Shown piece by piece: positions 1 through 12,412 of a DNA stretch of 64,000 bases; the first letter of the stretch is position 1, and each line of letters opens with the position of its first letter. Source of the stretch: Dysidea avara (lineage: Eukaryota > Porifera > Demospongiae > Dictyoceratida > Dysideidae); NCBI RefSeq assembly GCF_963678975.1, contig NC_089272.1, positions 64,545,774 through 64,609,773 of the forward strand, written 5' to 3'. A program made the translations under genes and the position numbers. The notes beneath the pieces were generated by a model, which did no database searches, was not told the DNA's origin, and worked only from the letters and a program-made list of their open reading frames with translations.

Positions 1-151
1 ATCTTCACTCATCTCTTCCAACGTTCCAGCTCTGACCTCCTCACAAGAAACCTCACCAGACCTCAAACGCTTCTCAACTTTTAGCTTATTCATTTCAGAA
101 GCCCTTTCCCTTAGGGACACCTTGACATATGCATTTTCCAGCTTGTTGAAT

Positions 152-1706
152 CATAGATATACCATACACATTGGGATTGGAAACGGAACTCGCGCACTAT
201 AACATCCGTGTTTCGGTTTGCGTCATAGTGCGGTTGCTAAGGACGATGATGGCGAGCAGGTGTGTCCGTAGTTTATCTGTTTGTCGCTAACTTCACTTCA
301 GGATGAAGCAGTTAAGTCTCCCAGGACAATAACAAAAGTTTGAAGAGTTTGCAAGAGCCGTATTTCGGCGAATTTTCAGTAGTGCGGACACATTGGACGC
401 TGGTGCATGATTTATCCAGTTTGTTTAGTGACTGATTTCAACGACCCGTGACCTTGTACTGAGTCGTATATTTGAAAGAACGGACTTTAGATGTATTCCA
501 TACCATACCATACTGTCCTGCAAGTGTGTCTGCAACTAGCTAATAGAACGCTTGGTCCACCAGGCCACATTCTTCAATTCCCAGCCCAGGTCATTCTATG
601 ATTTCATAGATTTGCAGGAGGCCTGTATGGAAGCTTCAGTACTTACGTGGCATTATACTACAAAGTGGATAAACATGATTGATTGGTCCCAGTATGACTT
701 CAGTTAATTACACAAGCCATTCACCATTGCTACAAAGTTGGCTAAAGGTAGCCGCACCAGTACAGCCAGACTGTGTTAAGTCGACAATCCCTCACACTAA
801 CTAACAAAGAAACCATACGCTTTGAATATTTTAACTGTACAGTGTAATATGTGTACGTTGATTATGAATTATGTGTGCAATGTAGCTAGCTATAAGTGTT
901 TATGTCACTTCTTTTGAAAGTACACATACAGTTTAAACATAATTTGGTAGTGCATCTTGAGCTCTTGCTTGTTGGTCATCAGTACACTGTCATTTGGTGT
1001 TCTTTGATGGATGTCTAATCATGTGGCTTGGATGATTTCTTCAAAATTTTGTGTCTTATTAGAAGATTCTGTCTTTCATCCCCGTGCCATACAGCTTTGG
1101 CTTCAGAGCAATCCAACACACACTTTACACCCCCCAAGTGTGGTAGTAGTTGATGGTATGGTAAATTGATATCTAGCATTGGTCATGGGCCTACTAAAAG
1201 TCCACAAGTGTAAAGTGGTAAGCAGTAATTTTATACAATATGACAATTGATACAATAACTCCAAGTTGCCTATTACACTACACAGTTGATATAGATTTCA
1301 AAACAAAGCTACCTAAGCTGCTTCCCAACACAGAGAATCTGTGAAAAGTCTACAAAAATGAGACGGTGTGGCCATAACATAATTCGCTTACCTCTTGACA
1401 TACTGGTGGCTTGTTTATTACGAACAACAGCCTCTTGTGGCTGCACACGCATTCCTGTTATTGTGTACAAGGCTAGGTTAACCAATTCGTCAAGTTAAAA
1501 GTCGACAAATTGCTAATAGTTGGCAAATAAAGCCATTAGAAATAATATCGCGCTCGTAACTACGGACAGTATCTATGGCGACTAACTAGCGCAAGCGAAA
1601 CATGGATGATTTTTCGAGCTGGTTACGTCACATTGGGAATTTGTACAGAGACGTCACGTGAGTTACTTCCGTTTCCAATCCCGTTGTAAAGTTTAGTATA
1701 TCTATG
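152..1706. mobile_element. CATAGAT-ended transposon, 7-bp target duplication
   Basis: Inverted ends CATAGATATAC...GTATATCTATG (near-perfect), both with a subterminal GGGATTGGAAAC / GTTTCCAATCCC box. It is flanked by the exact direct repeat GTTGAAT (145-151 and 1707-1713). Length is 1555 bp and no long ORF is present, so it is non-autonomous. Ends beginning CA and a 7- or 8-bp duplication fit the P superfamily, which also has a decayed transposase at 25.9 kb; that link is inference. Confidence 0.75.
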
Positions 1707-2084
1707 GTTGAATTGAGCCATATATGATTGAGCAAACAACAGACAGGAAGCAACAAAAGGTGCGAAATATTTATTGTTGTGATGCAATGCGCATGGTTGT
1801 GCTATGGCAACCACAAATATCAAAGACGCCGCTTGCGATCTGATTGGCTAAAATAAAACAGGTGATACATTAGCAACCATTTGCTCAATTGACGTCAAAA
1901 TTGATACGTGACTTCATCACAGTAGCGCCTACGACTCGCGAAAAAGATAGAGTTACCGATTCTTGGTGAGTGCGATTACTGTGCGATAAATATTTGGACA
2001 TTCTTGATGACTTGCACTATACAGGAGCTTGGAGATAAGTTTTGTATAATGTTTTCCAAGCAGGTACACCTTGAAGCTTCCACA

Positions 2085-2546
2085 CTCAACTAAATTACTT
2101 TTGTAGCAAAGTTATGTAATAGATTACTTTTAAAATAACTAGTAATCTAACTAGTTACATATCTTGTAACTAGAAATGACTGTCCAAAAAGTAACTAAGT
2201 TACAATATGTAATTGCTAATAGCCACTAAAACATCCTGCAATCTTTGCACCATATATTCATGCTACAACCAAATTAAGTAAACACATTCTGTGTGCTGTA
2301 CTCCATGATTAATTTAGTTGAAACTGAACTGAAATGGCTACTTTGCTTGGTAACTATAGTAATATTTGGAAAGGGAAGTGTATATATGCATAGTTCTATT
2401 CTTCCCTTTGTAAGGCATATCTGAGTTAAATAGTTAATATGATAAACATGTTTAAAAGTTAGCAAACAAGCTTACCCAGACTAGTTACATTTGCAAAAGT
2501 AACTAAGTTACTGTTAAATCTATATACTCCAACTCTGTCTGTGGGA
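2085..2546. mobile_element. Decayed hAT-like element rich in GTAACTA
   Basis: A block of repeated GTAACTA/TAGTTAC words in both orientations, with rough inverted edges (CACTCAACTAAATTAC left; a degraded GTTACT...CTCCAACTC right). It resembles the better-kept copy at 24128-24635. No clear target duplication remains. Confidence 0.4.
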
Positions 2547-2576
2547 CAGTTGTGCAGGGATGAAATGTCTAATATC

Positions 2577-3571
2577 TAGGGCTAAAACGAATATTCTAAA
2601 TGAAAGAGAACGAATATTTTTAGTCAAGAACGAATAATAGAATATTCTATATATAGTGTAATACTCTTATACAGTGTATATGTATTATTTCTTATTATTT
2701 GTAAAACATCATTAAAATTTGATACAGTATATAGGCAGCTTTTGAAATGAAGTAAAAGTGTCTGATGATGTAGCTACTAGAGGTGTACCGATAAAGATTT
2801 TTCAGCTGTATTGATATCTGATTAATTTGTACCTAAAAGAGCTGATACTGATTATATACCGATTAAATTATTGTATATTCGTAAATCAAATAGAACTACA
2901 GGTGTAGCTACTACATGATGTATATGTAGCATTGAGTAAAGAGAAGTGATGTAACTTTACTATATTGCTTATGGTGGTGTGGCCTCTATTACACAACCCA
3001 GACAATTAGGCACCACAAATATTTTACTATGATACATGCTCCCTTGTCCGGATTACTCCGTATTTTGATTAGTTACCAAGATGGCTGTAGTACACAGGTG
3101 ATCACTTTAGTTTTCCTGTAGTGCAGTTTTTTATTCTTAAAGTGCAGCTAACAGCTGGGTAAGAATACTTTAACACTAATAGCAGTACTCACACGCGCAG
3201 TCGTATGGCTTCTCGTAACTTAGCGTTTTATAGAATAGTGTAGAGAGGCTTTCTGTCTGTTTGTAGCGAGCAAAAAGGCTTTTGATAGCTGGCCATGCAA
3301 ACTAATAGATTCATAGAGCGTTTGTGCCCATTATTACTGAATATGGAAGGCAAATCAGCAACCGATCGCGATCTGATCACCCTCGCGATCACCAATCCGA
3401 TTATTGGTACATCTCTAGTCCAGTGTCTGATGTTGTAGAGACTGACAAAGATTCCTCATTACTAGTGTCCGCCATCTTTACTGTAATTCGATGTTTCGAA
3501 TTCAATAATTCCTTCGAACGAAGTCGAATCGAATACGAATTCGAATATTCGGTATATTCGTTTTAGCCCTA
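2577..3571. mobile_element. hAT-like element (outer), carrying a nested element
   Basis: Termini TAGGGCTAAAACGAATATTC and an inverted partner ending GTTTTAGCCCTA. The exact 8-bp target duplication CTAATATC lies at 2569-2576 and 3572-3579. An 8-bp duplication and TAG/CAG-type ends are hAT features. It has no coding capacity. About 640 bp of its length is a second element. Confidence 0.75.
2778..3417. mobile_element. hAT-like element (inner), TAGAGGTGTACCGAT family, copy 1
   Basis: Ends TAGAGGTGTACCGATA and GGTACATCTCTA, inverted. The interior shares the CAATTAGGCACC...CACAAA block with the copies at 20605 and 26407. No 8-bp target duplication is visible; instead AGTGTCTGATG-TGTAG occurs on both sides (2757-2773 and 3421-3437). 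Confidence 0.65.
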
Positions 3572-3952
3572 CTAATATCCTGCTATACTCTATAAACTTA
3601 CCTCTTAGTTTGTGGGACTGGAAACTCTGCAACCTTCCATGCATGACTTTGGCTTGTCCGACCCATTGACCTAAGTATACACACTCATTCATACCAAGTT
3701 GACTTGTCTTGGTGTCACTCACGTACATGTTAGACCAGCTTCTCTTTAATGCTGTAGCACTTCAGAAATGTGCTTCAGGTGCATGTGGTTTTCTGGTTTT
3801 CCCAGTACTTGCTGTAAGTTATTAGGTCATCAATATATATATAGATAGACTGCTGTAAATTGCTCCATTCCTCTAAGTACTTTGTCGATTAACCTTTGGA
3901 ATGTATAGCTGGTAACCATCTCATTGAATATAAGCCAAATAGGGTGGCTTGG

Positions 3953-4160
3953 TATTTTACTCTGATGACATAGGTCCATAGTTGAAATATAACACGCTTC
4001 ACCAAGGCCGTCATGATCAATTACGTTCTTCATCTATCATTGGTATGGGATGTGTAGTGTAGAAGAACACATCCATAGATGAAGTACGTAATTGATCATG
4101 ACAGCCTTGGTGAAGCGTGTTATATTTCAACTATGGACCTATGTCATCAGAGTAAAATAT
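3953..4160. repeat. Inverted duplication, about 85-bp arms
   Basis: The segment 3953-4037 reappears reverse-complemented at 4075-4160 with very few differences and a 37-bp centre. Only one side carries the extended reading frame with IDHDGLGEACYISTMDLCHQ. It lies just upstream of the decayed cysteine-tail gene and may be a rearranged piece of it. Confidence 0.7.
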
Positions 4161-4359
4161 GTTTTTTGTTCATATTTGCTTCTGGCAGGAAACATAAAAA
4201 CTGGTATTCTAGGGTTTTAGAATGTATATGCTGATTTTAATTTTAGTGGAACCACTGTGTCACATTAGAGCTTCCTGTTCAAAATGGAGTTTTAGGCAAA
4301 GATTAAATAATTTGTATTCTGTGCACATTACAATTCTGATGATTACAGGAAATGCTACC

Positions 4360-6410
4360 CCTGAAAGTGCAAGACTCATGCAAGTTTCCTGGCTGAGAGA
4401 GGTTGACCAGTTGTTGCAAAAGGAGTAGATGATAATGTCACATGGTCAGTTTACTTAGCACATCTTCAATTTGCCATTCACCGTCCACATGCAATTTCTG
4501 CTTTGATGCCTTTGTTTCTTCAATGCACACTCTAAGGCCATGGTAAAGCTGGAATGAATGTCATCTTGAAAGTTACCAAGAGTGTGAATGACCCTTGATC
4601 AACCATTATACACCATTGCTAAGCAAATACAATGGTCTTGGCCAAACACGTTTGGTGAAGAGGAGTATGTAGTAGTGCTTATGGGTGGACTCCACATAGA
4701 ATTGCCCTCCTGAATGTCCTTGATTATTGGTTGGAAGAAAGTGCCCAATATGGCTTCTGCTAATGTTACAGAGGGAAGAGCTTAGAACTACTGCTGTTCA
4801 GAGTGGTTCACTCACCCAGTGGGTTCATCAAGTAGCAGCAGCAGCCTTATTCCATCTACAAAGTCCATCATTTACCATACACAAGGATAATTTAGAGAGA
4901 ACAATAACATGACAGCAAGGCTATTTGATGAGTGGTGTGCAGACATGGAAAGTAGTCACCCACAACTCTTTTACGGGAGCAAACTCTAAAAGTTAGAGGT
5001 CCTCTTCCTACAATCCATGTGATCCAATGAGATGGTAACATCTCAATGTACTTGGATAAATTACTTTCATTATGTGTGATGGCTTTTAATACATGCATTT
5101 AGGTTTATTATCTATGGTACATGTGAGGGACCTCATACAACTGGAACGTGAATGTCCTTAAAGGACACTTCATCTCTCAGAAAGCCTCACACACATGGTA
5201 GCTCACAATAGATTCATGAGCAGTTTAATGACATTGTGAAGAGTGATGGTGGAGTAATAGGAATTACTGAGAATGAATCACTTTGCAACACTGGATGATT
5301 GCTGGCTCAGATAGTAAGTGAGGTCAGCATAAAACAGTCTAGAAAACCAAAGTGCAGTCATCATTAACAAACTCCAAGTACACAGAAAAGATTTGCAAGC
5401 AATGTGAAGAATGTAGTAGATATTGTAGATGTAGTGTGGGACTCGTGCACTGGTACTGGAAATCATTTGCAAGTATCTGAGTGAACACATATCCTTCAGA
5501 ACTGTAGGAGTTTTTACATGTTTATTCCAACAAAACTGAGTTTCTTGCTTCAGCCATTGAATCTGTTGTGACACCTGAGACCAAGGTATTCATCACCACA
5601 AAGGAGAAAGTGTTGTATTGACCAGCCGTTAGATGAGTCTGTTCTTCAGCCTTGCATGCAATAAGAAGCTGACCATTGTTTTATGCTTCATTGTGCTCAT
5701 GCTCACCAACTTGGTCTGGAGAAGATTATGGTGCATGCAACTGAAGTGCATTTGCTTGTACTGGCTACTGTCAGAGTGATAGAAGAATGGAAAATCTGTA
5801 TGGTTAGCATTTGGTTACAATAAAAATTTCAACTACATTGCAGCTCTTACAACTACAGATGAGCTTGGTGGTGATTTGGTGCAAGGCCTTGTTGTTCATG
5901 CACACCTTCTCAGGCTGTGATAGAGTCTCATCTTTTTGGGGCATAGGTATTCACCATTTCTCAGACTCCAGAGGCAATTACTGATGAAGAAATAGATAGA
6001 TTTTTGTACAGCTATACTTCACAACATGTCACTGTAAATGTTGCAAGAAAGCAACTCTTTTCTTATGGGAATAGAAAGCTGGAAAATCTTCCTCCTTCAA
6101 GGGCAGCTCTATTTCTGCATGGGATATGTTCAAGCAGGCCATATTTGGGGACAAGTGCTGATAGCAAAGCTGTTGTTTCCAAGTCCTGCAGATTGGAGTC
6201 GGCAGAAGGACAGAGATGGAAATGGACAATTATAGACCATGCATACTTGCTAAATGCACTCATAAGTGAGTTTCAAAATACTTCAAAGAACTGGTTAAGT
6301 GTAACTGCAAGAAATACTGTCTTGGATGACACAAGGCCTAATTAAAGTGTACACAGTTGTGCCATTGTACATGTAGTGGACAGTGCACCGAGAAAGAAAT
6401 ACAATAAGTT
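4360..6410 (+). pseudogene. Decayed multicopy gene with CXC-type cysteine tail
   Basis: I recognise in broken frames the order of a large uncharacterised family common in cnidarian and sponge genomes: TLDQPLYTIAKQIQWSWP (about 4590), LMGGLHIELPS (4680), KSDGGVIGITENES (5240), then YGNRKLENLPPSRAAL (6066) and, in a shifted frame, AGHIWGQVLIAKLLFPSPAD (6130). It ends in a cysteine-rich stretch CNCKKYCLG...LKCTQLCHCTCSGQC (6300-6380) resembling tesmin/TSO1 CXC repeats. Stops and frameshifts are frequent throughout, so no protein can be made. The function of the family is unknown to me; its high copy number suggests transposon cargo. The start is not located. Confidence 0.6.
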
Positions 6411-6659
6411 TTATTAAGTTCACTAATGAATGTATTTTTTTTAAATGCGCAAGCCAAAACAACAAACAAAAACAATGTCCTTTATAATTAATTGAAAAAC
6501 CTTGCACACCCATACTGAGTTCAAATTTAAGCAGTTAAGCAGGCATCCTTGTTCTGATGAACTGGTTCCAGTTAAATTTAGGATTGCATGTTCTAAAACC
6601 CTTATGCTTTCTACCAGAAGTGAACGTCTTTGCCACTTTACGTTACATATTCACCCACA

Positions 6660-7930
6660 CTAATGTGTCTATCTCAGAAAGAACACTTAAGTTGGCAGTA
6701 ATTTACACATATCCTCAGTGACTTATCCTTTTTCTGTATCAACTTTACTATGGAAGCCTTTCTTCCACACAATCCTTTGAAGATGGTTCTATGCATATGC
6801 TTCTACATATCATCAATCTCATTCTTGACTGATTCTCAGTAAGCATTGGGCAATCAACGTACTAGTCCAGTGGTCCTTTTAATTGGATGTACAGCCCAGT
6901 CTATACAACCTGCATGGCTTGTCTTGCACCACTTCTGGATAGTTTCTGAGCATCTCCTTTAGGGCTTCTTCCTGTAGGGGGATAGCTGTGCCCCTAATGT
7001 AGGTTGATTTTAAACTAGTATGTATGCTATCAATAGAACACCATAGAGAAATGTGATTTTGATTATCCTTTGCAACTTGTGTAGACAGATAACTGTTGCT
7101 GCTGGCAGTATACCATGCATCATGGCCACGCACATCATGTTCACATGAAAGATACACTGTAGCCTGTGGTACATGGTCACGTATTTCTACTTGATAGTAA
7201 ACACTTCCAATTCATCTCATAATTTTGTAGGGGCCACCTTTACTATAATGAGCTAGCAATTTGTCTGTATCTGTAAGTACCTACAATACCAGTACTTGAT
7301 CACCTGGATTTAAACTCACACTCTGTCATACGTTGTCATCGTTTCTGTTTGTCTTGTCTTGGCTTAGGTTCTTGTGGACCAAGTCAGACATCCTAAAGAG
7401 CTTCTCTCTTGCCAACAATGCATGTGAGACTACGCTGTCATCAGTGCTTTCCCAGGTATCTTGCTAGTGGCCCTATTACTGGCCAATCATGATGTAACTT
7501 TGTGAAAAACCCTGTGGGACTTCTGTGTATGCAAAGAGCAAATGAGGCAACAATTATTTGTCTCATGGGTTGCAGACGTCCTTAACATAGACCTCAATGT
7601 CTGCCGATTAAACCGTTCCACCAAACTATCTGTCTGGGGCTTATATGAATGGAGTTTACATGTGACACAGGAGGGAGGAAGTAAAATTACTCCCTTGATT
7701 ATTTAAAATTTCCTCTGGCACCCAATTGCAACCTTTTCAAACAACTTAATTAATTCTGCAACAATCTGTCCAGACTTAATTATTACTGCTTCAGGATATC
7801 TAGTTGTATAATTGCAAAATATATTTATTCTCTGATTGCATGACTGTGCAGTAGTTGGCCCACTATGTCCATTGCAGTGTGTTTAAATGACACATCAACA
7901 ATTAGTAAGGTAATTAACAGAGCTTGTTTC
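6660..7930 (-). pseudogene. Decayed Ty3/gypsy pol: integrase followed by reverse transcriptase
   Basis: Reading the minus strand downward: integrase core traces (FKHTAMDIVGQLL near 7890, RYPEAVIIKSGQIVAELIKL near 7790, VERFNRQTLRSML near 7610), then a C-terminal integrase stretch (SLNPGDQVLVL near 7310, then LLAHYSKGGPYKI), then a linker, then the RT entry segment YPEVVQDKPCR (6920) and LRICVNYCQLK (6720). Several stops and frameshifts. Integrase before RT is the order of Gmr1-like gypsy elements, not of ordinary gypsy. Gag, protease, LTRs and the RT core are not seen. Confidence 0.62.
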
Positions 7931-8400
7931 CCTTATTATTGACAGGGCCGGAGGAGGGAAAATTGAGTTGGTCAGGCCATTGACTATAATGTTGAAATTG
8001 CTACTATATACATGCCAATGAGAGAGGAGCTGTTGCACAGTGTGCGAAGCACGATCTGCGAAGTGCGAAGCACGAGCATTCTAGGGGGGTCTGGGGGCAT
8101 GCCCCCATAGGAAATTTTTGAAAATTAGACACTAATATATGCAATTTTAGTGACATTTTACTGCTAGCTAGCTATATAAATATGCTCAAGCCTATCTGTT
8201 GTTCTTCAGACTTTCTATACTATATGTAGACCTGACATACAGGGGTAAGGGAACACAGCATGAAACTTGCTATATGGTTCATTTAGTTATAGCTAGCAAT
8301 TAGAAGTTCAAGGGGGGCCTGGGGGTGCAACCCCCAGGAGCTGCAGAATTTTTGCAATTTAAAGGTTTGAAATGCCTTAAAATTTAAAATTGATGCTAAA
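7931..8400. repeat. Two G/C-palindrome motifs and GCGAAGCACGA repeats
   Basis: TGGGGGCATGCCCCCA at 8092-8107 is a perfect 16-bp palindrome preceded by AGGGGGGTC. A second copy, CTGGGGGTGCAACCCCCAG at 8319-8337, is preceded by AGGGGGGCC. Between 8042 and 8076 the words GCGAAGCACGA and GCGAAGTGCGAAGCACGA recur. No gene is seen. Confidence 0.6.
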
Positions 8401-9780
8401 TTTTAAAGTAAAACTAGCTAGCAACTTGCAACTTTCCCACCAAATTTCACAGGGAACCCATGCAGCATGGCCTCCTTTAGCTAGGATATAATTACTATAC
8501 AGTGAATTCACACAGCTACAATAAAAAGCTACACAGCTACAAAAATACAGTATACTACTATACTGGTTTGTATGAAGTGAACGGATCATCACGTAAATAT
8601 ACTGGTGGACAGTCACGAGACTAATCAGTTTTCAAAAATGGCGCGATGTGGGTGAGGAGAGTTTGCTCGGTATCTCGACAGGATGAGTGGGTAGTTGAAG
8701 AGGAGTGATTTCTACTCAACATCTCATCCAGATGGCCACCATGTAATGTATGGGTATACAGCTTCTTGCCACGGAATGAGTCGTCTGGTTTGTTACTGCC
8801 AGCCCTTCCGTGCCCAGTAAAAGAAGCCAAGAGAGACCAGCCAAGGAATGCTAATGATTATTTTATGAAGATTGAATTGTGATATAAGTGTGCTGGTTTA
8901 GAATCAAAGAAGGCACCTGCCTTACACGTGATAAATGCCAACTGTCAGCACACGTGATACTGTACGTATAGAACCCACAATCATTTCTGTACGAAACGAT
9001 ACGAATGCTACGCTGTACTGTAAGGTAATTTGAGATATTATACGTGTAGTTCTGTGCTTTATAGTTAGGCTGAGAAACTAGGTAACTACTCGTGTCATGC
9101 ATTTTCAATAACAGCTGTAAAATGTACGTAGCTACATGTAGATGTGATCGTCCAAAGATTGCATGAGAGTAATGTAGTTAGAGCTGGTCAGCTAGTTGGT
9201 TCAACTCCAGATTATTGGTCCGGCTCAGGCCTGACCAACCGGACCGTCTCCTCCGGCCTTGTATTGACAAGTACCACACAGTTTTACAACACTCACCAAT
9301 GTCTTTCTACAGTAGTACCTTTGCAACACCCCTCTTACAGTTTTCTCTTTACCCAGATGCCCTACCAATAGCACTTAAGCTTCATGAGCGAACTACCGCA
9401 AAACAGTTTTTCTACACTGTAATGGCAATACTATAATTGTTCTACTGCCATATCTTCTTGGGGGAATCATGCCCCAAACCCTCCCCCTCAGTATAGTAAC
9501 CCATCTTCACACTTGACTTTCCCTTATATGTGATTCAAGACCTGACACTGAGCACATTGCTCCACCCTGTTGCTAAAACTTGCTTGATGTGTCATTTAAT
9601 AACAAGTAAAAATCAATATACAAAGCACAACTCCATACACCTTTAAAGATTTATTTCTGTTAAGAGTCACTGATGTGTTTTCACTGAATGATATATACTT
9701 CTGTAGCAGTATTGTTATAAAAGGTCACTTGTGAGCTGCCATGAAAAGAGACAATATGTGGCAGCTCCTCCACTTTTACT
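8401..9780. other. Intergenic stretch without recognised gene
   Basis: Contains open frames up to about 80 codons on both strands with no family resemblance that I can see. At 9200-9240 there is a short imperfect palindrome around CAGGCCTGA next to a GGTTGGTC-like word. No transposon ends were found. Confidence 0.4.
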
Positions 9781-9784
9781 GGCT

Positions 9785-10345
9785 TCATTTTGGCCAATTA
9801 TTACAACTGCGATTCCATAAGCTATCACACCTGAGAATGTTTTGCAGGCCACAGCCCCACCATGCAGTTACTGCACTATTGCTTTTAGTTGTGACTAGAG
9901 TTTCATGTAGTAAAACATAGTAGTGGTAATATGAAACAATCGCTCCTCCCCCAACCGCATGATTATCAATAAATAGAGCTGATGATGCATTGGAATAGCT
10001 TTCACAGTGCACAGCTCCACCTGTTGAAGTGTTTTTAGCAAGTTGGTTCTGGATTGAATGACAGTACAGAATGGTCATAACTGTCGCAAAACTCCAATAA
10101 TAATCATAATAAAACAATGTATAATGATACTGGTGACTTCAGTAAAGCTAGTATACATTACCTGTTGTGATAATATTGTAACTCTCCACATACAAGCTAC
10201 AGGATGATGTCCAACCAATTTTGACAGTGCCGAAAATGACCACTTTGGTATGCAGTACCTTAACACTGACTAAATTATTTTCTAATACAAGTGTGTTTGT
10301 AAAACTATAGAGCTTTTGCTTTAACATACTGCACATGTGATAGCT
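9785..10345 (-). pseudogene. Possible remnant of a GGAI-repeat surface protein
   Basis: In one frame the minus strand reads NTSTGGAVHCESYSNASSAL then FIDNHAVGGGAIVSYYHYY, a spacing of GGA(I/V) and N-x-A motifs like beta-helix Pmp-type repeats seen in some invertebrate surface proteins. Further upstream a shifted frame gives YVESYNIITTGNVY. Stops and frame changes separate the pieces. Low certainty; chance resemblance is possible. Confidence 0.25.
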
Positions 10346-12210
10346 TTGCCTTACTGGCTTATGTTACCTCTAATAAACTAGAAACACCCCATGACATGTG
10401 ATACCAGTATTAATAAAATTTGTTCATTAACTGGAGAAGATTGCATTACTGTACATGGTGTACTCAATCAAGTGTGAAGGACAATATATGACACTATACT
10501 TTTCGCTTCCCCTACTGGATAATGTGGGTGATTGATAAACATGCAGCTTGATCATTCTGCAAATTTGAAACCTCATAATTATGCTTCTGATACTGTTAAC
10601 CAAAATGTTTGTCATTAAAATAGCCACTCTGTTGCATGCCTGTAGGTGACTCTGTTGCATGTCTGTAGGTGTATCCTTACACACGTGACATTCTCATATC
10701 TTGTCATAGATCAGACAAACCAGTAAGTGTGATCATATACAGTAGCACTATATAGTCATGTAACTACATAGCAAAATTGCAGATGTCAGTGAGAATGTTA
10801 AATTATTGCAAGAATAAATCAACATGCATAGCATTACTTTTGCATGAATATATATAATATATATATACATATAACTATTTTAAAATATTCGGCACATTCT
10901 CATGTACACAATTCCTATGTAGTTTCTCAGTAAAGAACTATAAAATTGTAATTAAAGCAATTGTGTAACTATATACGTACGTAGTTAAGTCCAACAGAGA
11001 TATCATGCGTTTATTGAATGAATCTGCACTAAGATCATACATGTATGCATATACTGCTAAATGGTGAAATATTTGCTTAAAACTATTGATTGAATGAAAT
11101 TACATACACTATTACTAGTAATTGTATGCATACACAGTGGCAGATAATAGTCAACTTTGTTGTGAATGCCATGCAGGCCATGCAGGACTTTCAGCATGCA
11201 GAGACAACTGCAATTCACATCAGCTCCTTAGATTGTGCACTTTAGCCTTACTATATAGCTATGCCACGCGTACATAGTACATTTAAAAGTTTTACTATTA
11301 ATTTGATATTGGTATGTTCTTTATAACTATGCAACAACTTGTAAAAAGGTAGAAATATTTATATTGAGCTTTATCTATGCACATACATGATTGTAGGTAC
11401 CTATTTACCTGTGTGCAACATGTGATAGCTATAATAAGGCTGTTATGGCATGGATAAGAAGAGGGAGTACACTTCTCATTTCTTTGCAGTATGAAGTGAT
11501 TGTGTAATTGTGTAATGGACACTTTTTCTTAGAACTGCATATACATATTGAAATGCTGGTGTTTGAAACATCATAGTGATTTCTGAGGATATGCAAGAAA
11601 TCTTATATAGCCATTTATGATGTTGATACAGCACACAGGTAAAGATATACTGGCTCCTGTGTATTATAGGCATTGCAGATGAGAGGTGATATGCAGCCAT
11701 TATATACATAGCACATGTTGCATCATATCATGTTATACTGGGTATTATGTGCAGTTTGACAGTTTGATATTGACTATTTAATGTGTGTGATTATGCACAT
11801 GAAACAATGATCAGTACATGTAATGCATGTGTTAGTTCCGGCTAAAAGCAATACTATATAGTGGGATTCTTTTTCGAGGGGGAAATTTTTTGTGGGTGGT
11901 TGCCAATTCACAAAACTTTTCTCCCTCAAACTCATACAGCCAGCTAGATAGAGTGAGTAAATGTTTGAGTGAATGTGTCAGTGACAAAATGTATAGTGTG
12001 AAAGTTTTAGGCAGATCTAAAGGGAACTTTTCCCCCTAGCCCCTTTCTTGCCCCCTTAGATTCACAGGACTATATTGACACTAGAAACAGTAATCATGTA
12101 TTTACCAGAAGTAACTTACAGAAAGCCAATTAATGGACAAATGGAAGACTATAACTGTACACTGTGAAGAAAGTGAGGCAAATAAGTTTGAATCTTTGTT
12201 AAAATCGAGA
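10346..12210. other. AT-rich intergenic stretch, nothing recognised
   Basis: Only short open frames without motifs. TATATA runs at 10848-10872 and two C/G-flanked poly-pyrimidine patches near 11890 and 12030. No inverted termini or coding family was seen. Confidence 0.4.
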
Positions 12211-12250
12211 TACTCTAATAGAGCAGTCACTACTCTAATAGAACAGTCAT
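12211..12250. repeat. Dispersed CTCTAATAGAG motif, two tandem copies
   Basis: TACTCTAATAGAGCAGTCAC directly followed by TACTCTAATAGAACAGTCAT. The same 20-bp word recurs at 30742-30808, 38146-38165, 38422-38447, 39341-39393, 41043-41063 and 44660-44682. Confidence 0.75.
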
Positions 12251-12341
12251 ATTTTTTAATGTCATGAATTGATGATTTTTACAAATTATGATTTAATGCA
12301 CTTTACCATTAAACAGGTTTTACCTCAGATAGGCTAATTAA

Positions 12342-12343
<2 letters not shown>

Positions 12344-12410
<67 letters not shown>
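12344..12410. repeat. (TG)n microsatellite
   Basis: Uninterrupted TG repeat of 67 bp. Confidence 0.97.

Positions 12411-12412
<2 letters not shown>

Noticed and set aside
6029..6263. Minus-strand frames opposite the cysteine-tail gene
   Set aside because: They are shadows of the plus-strand coding blocks recognised there.
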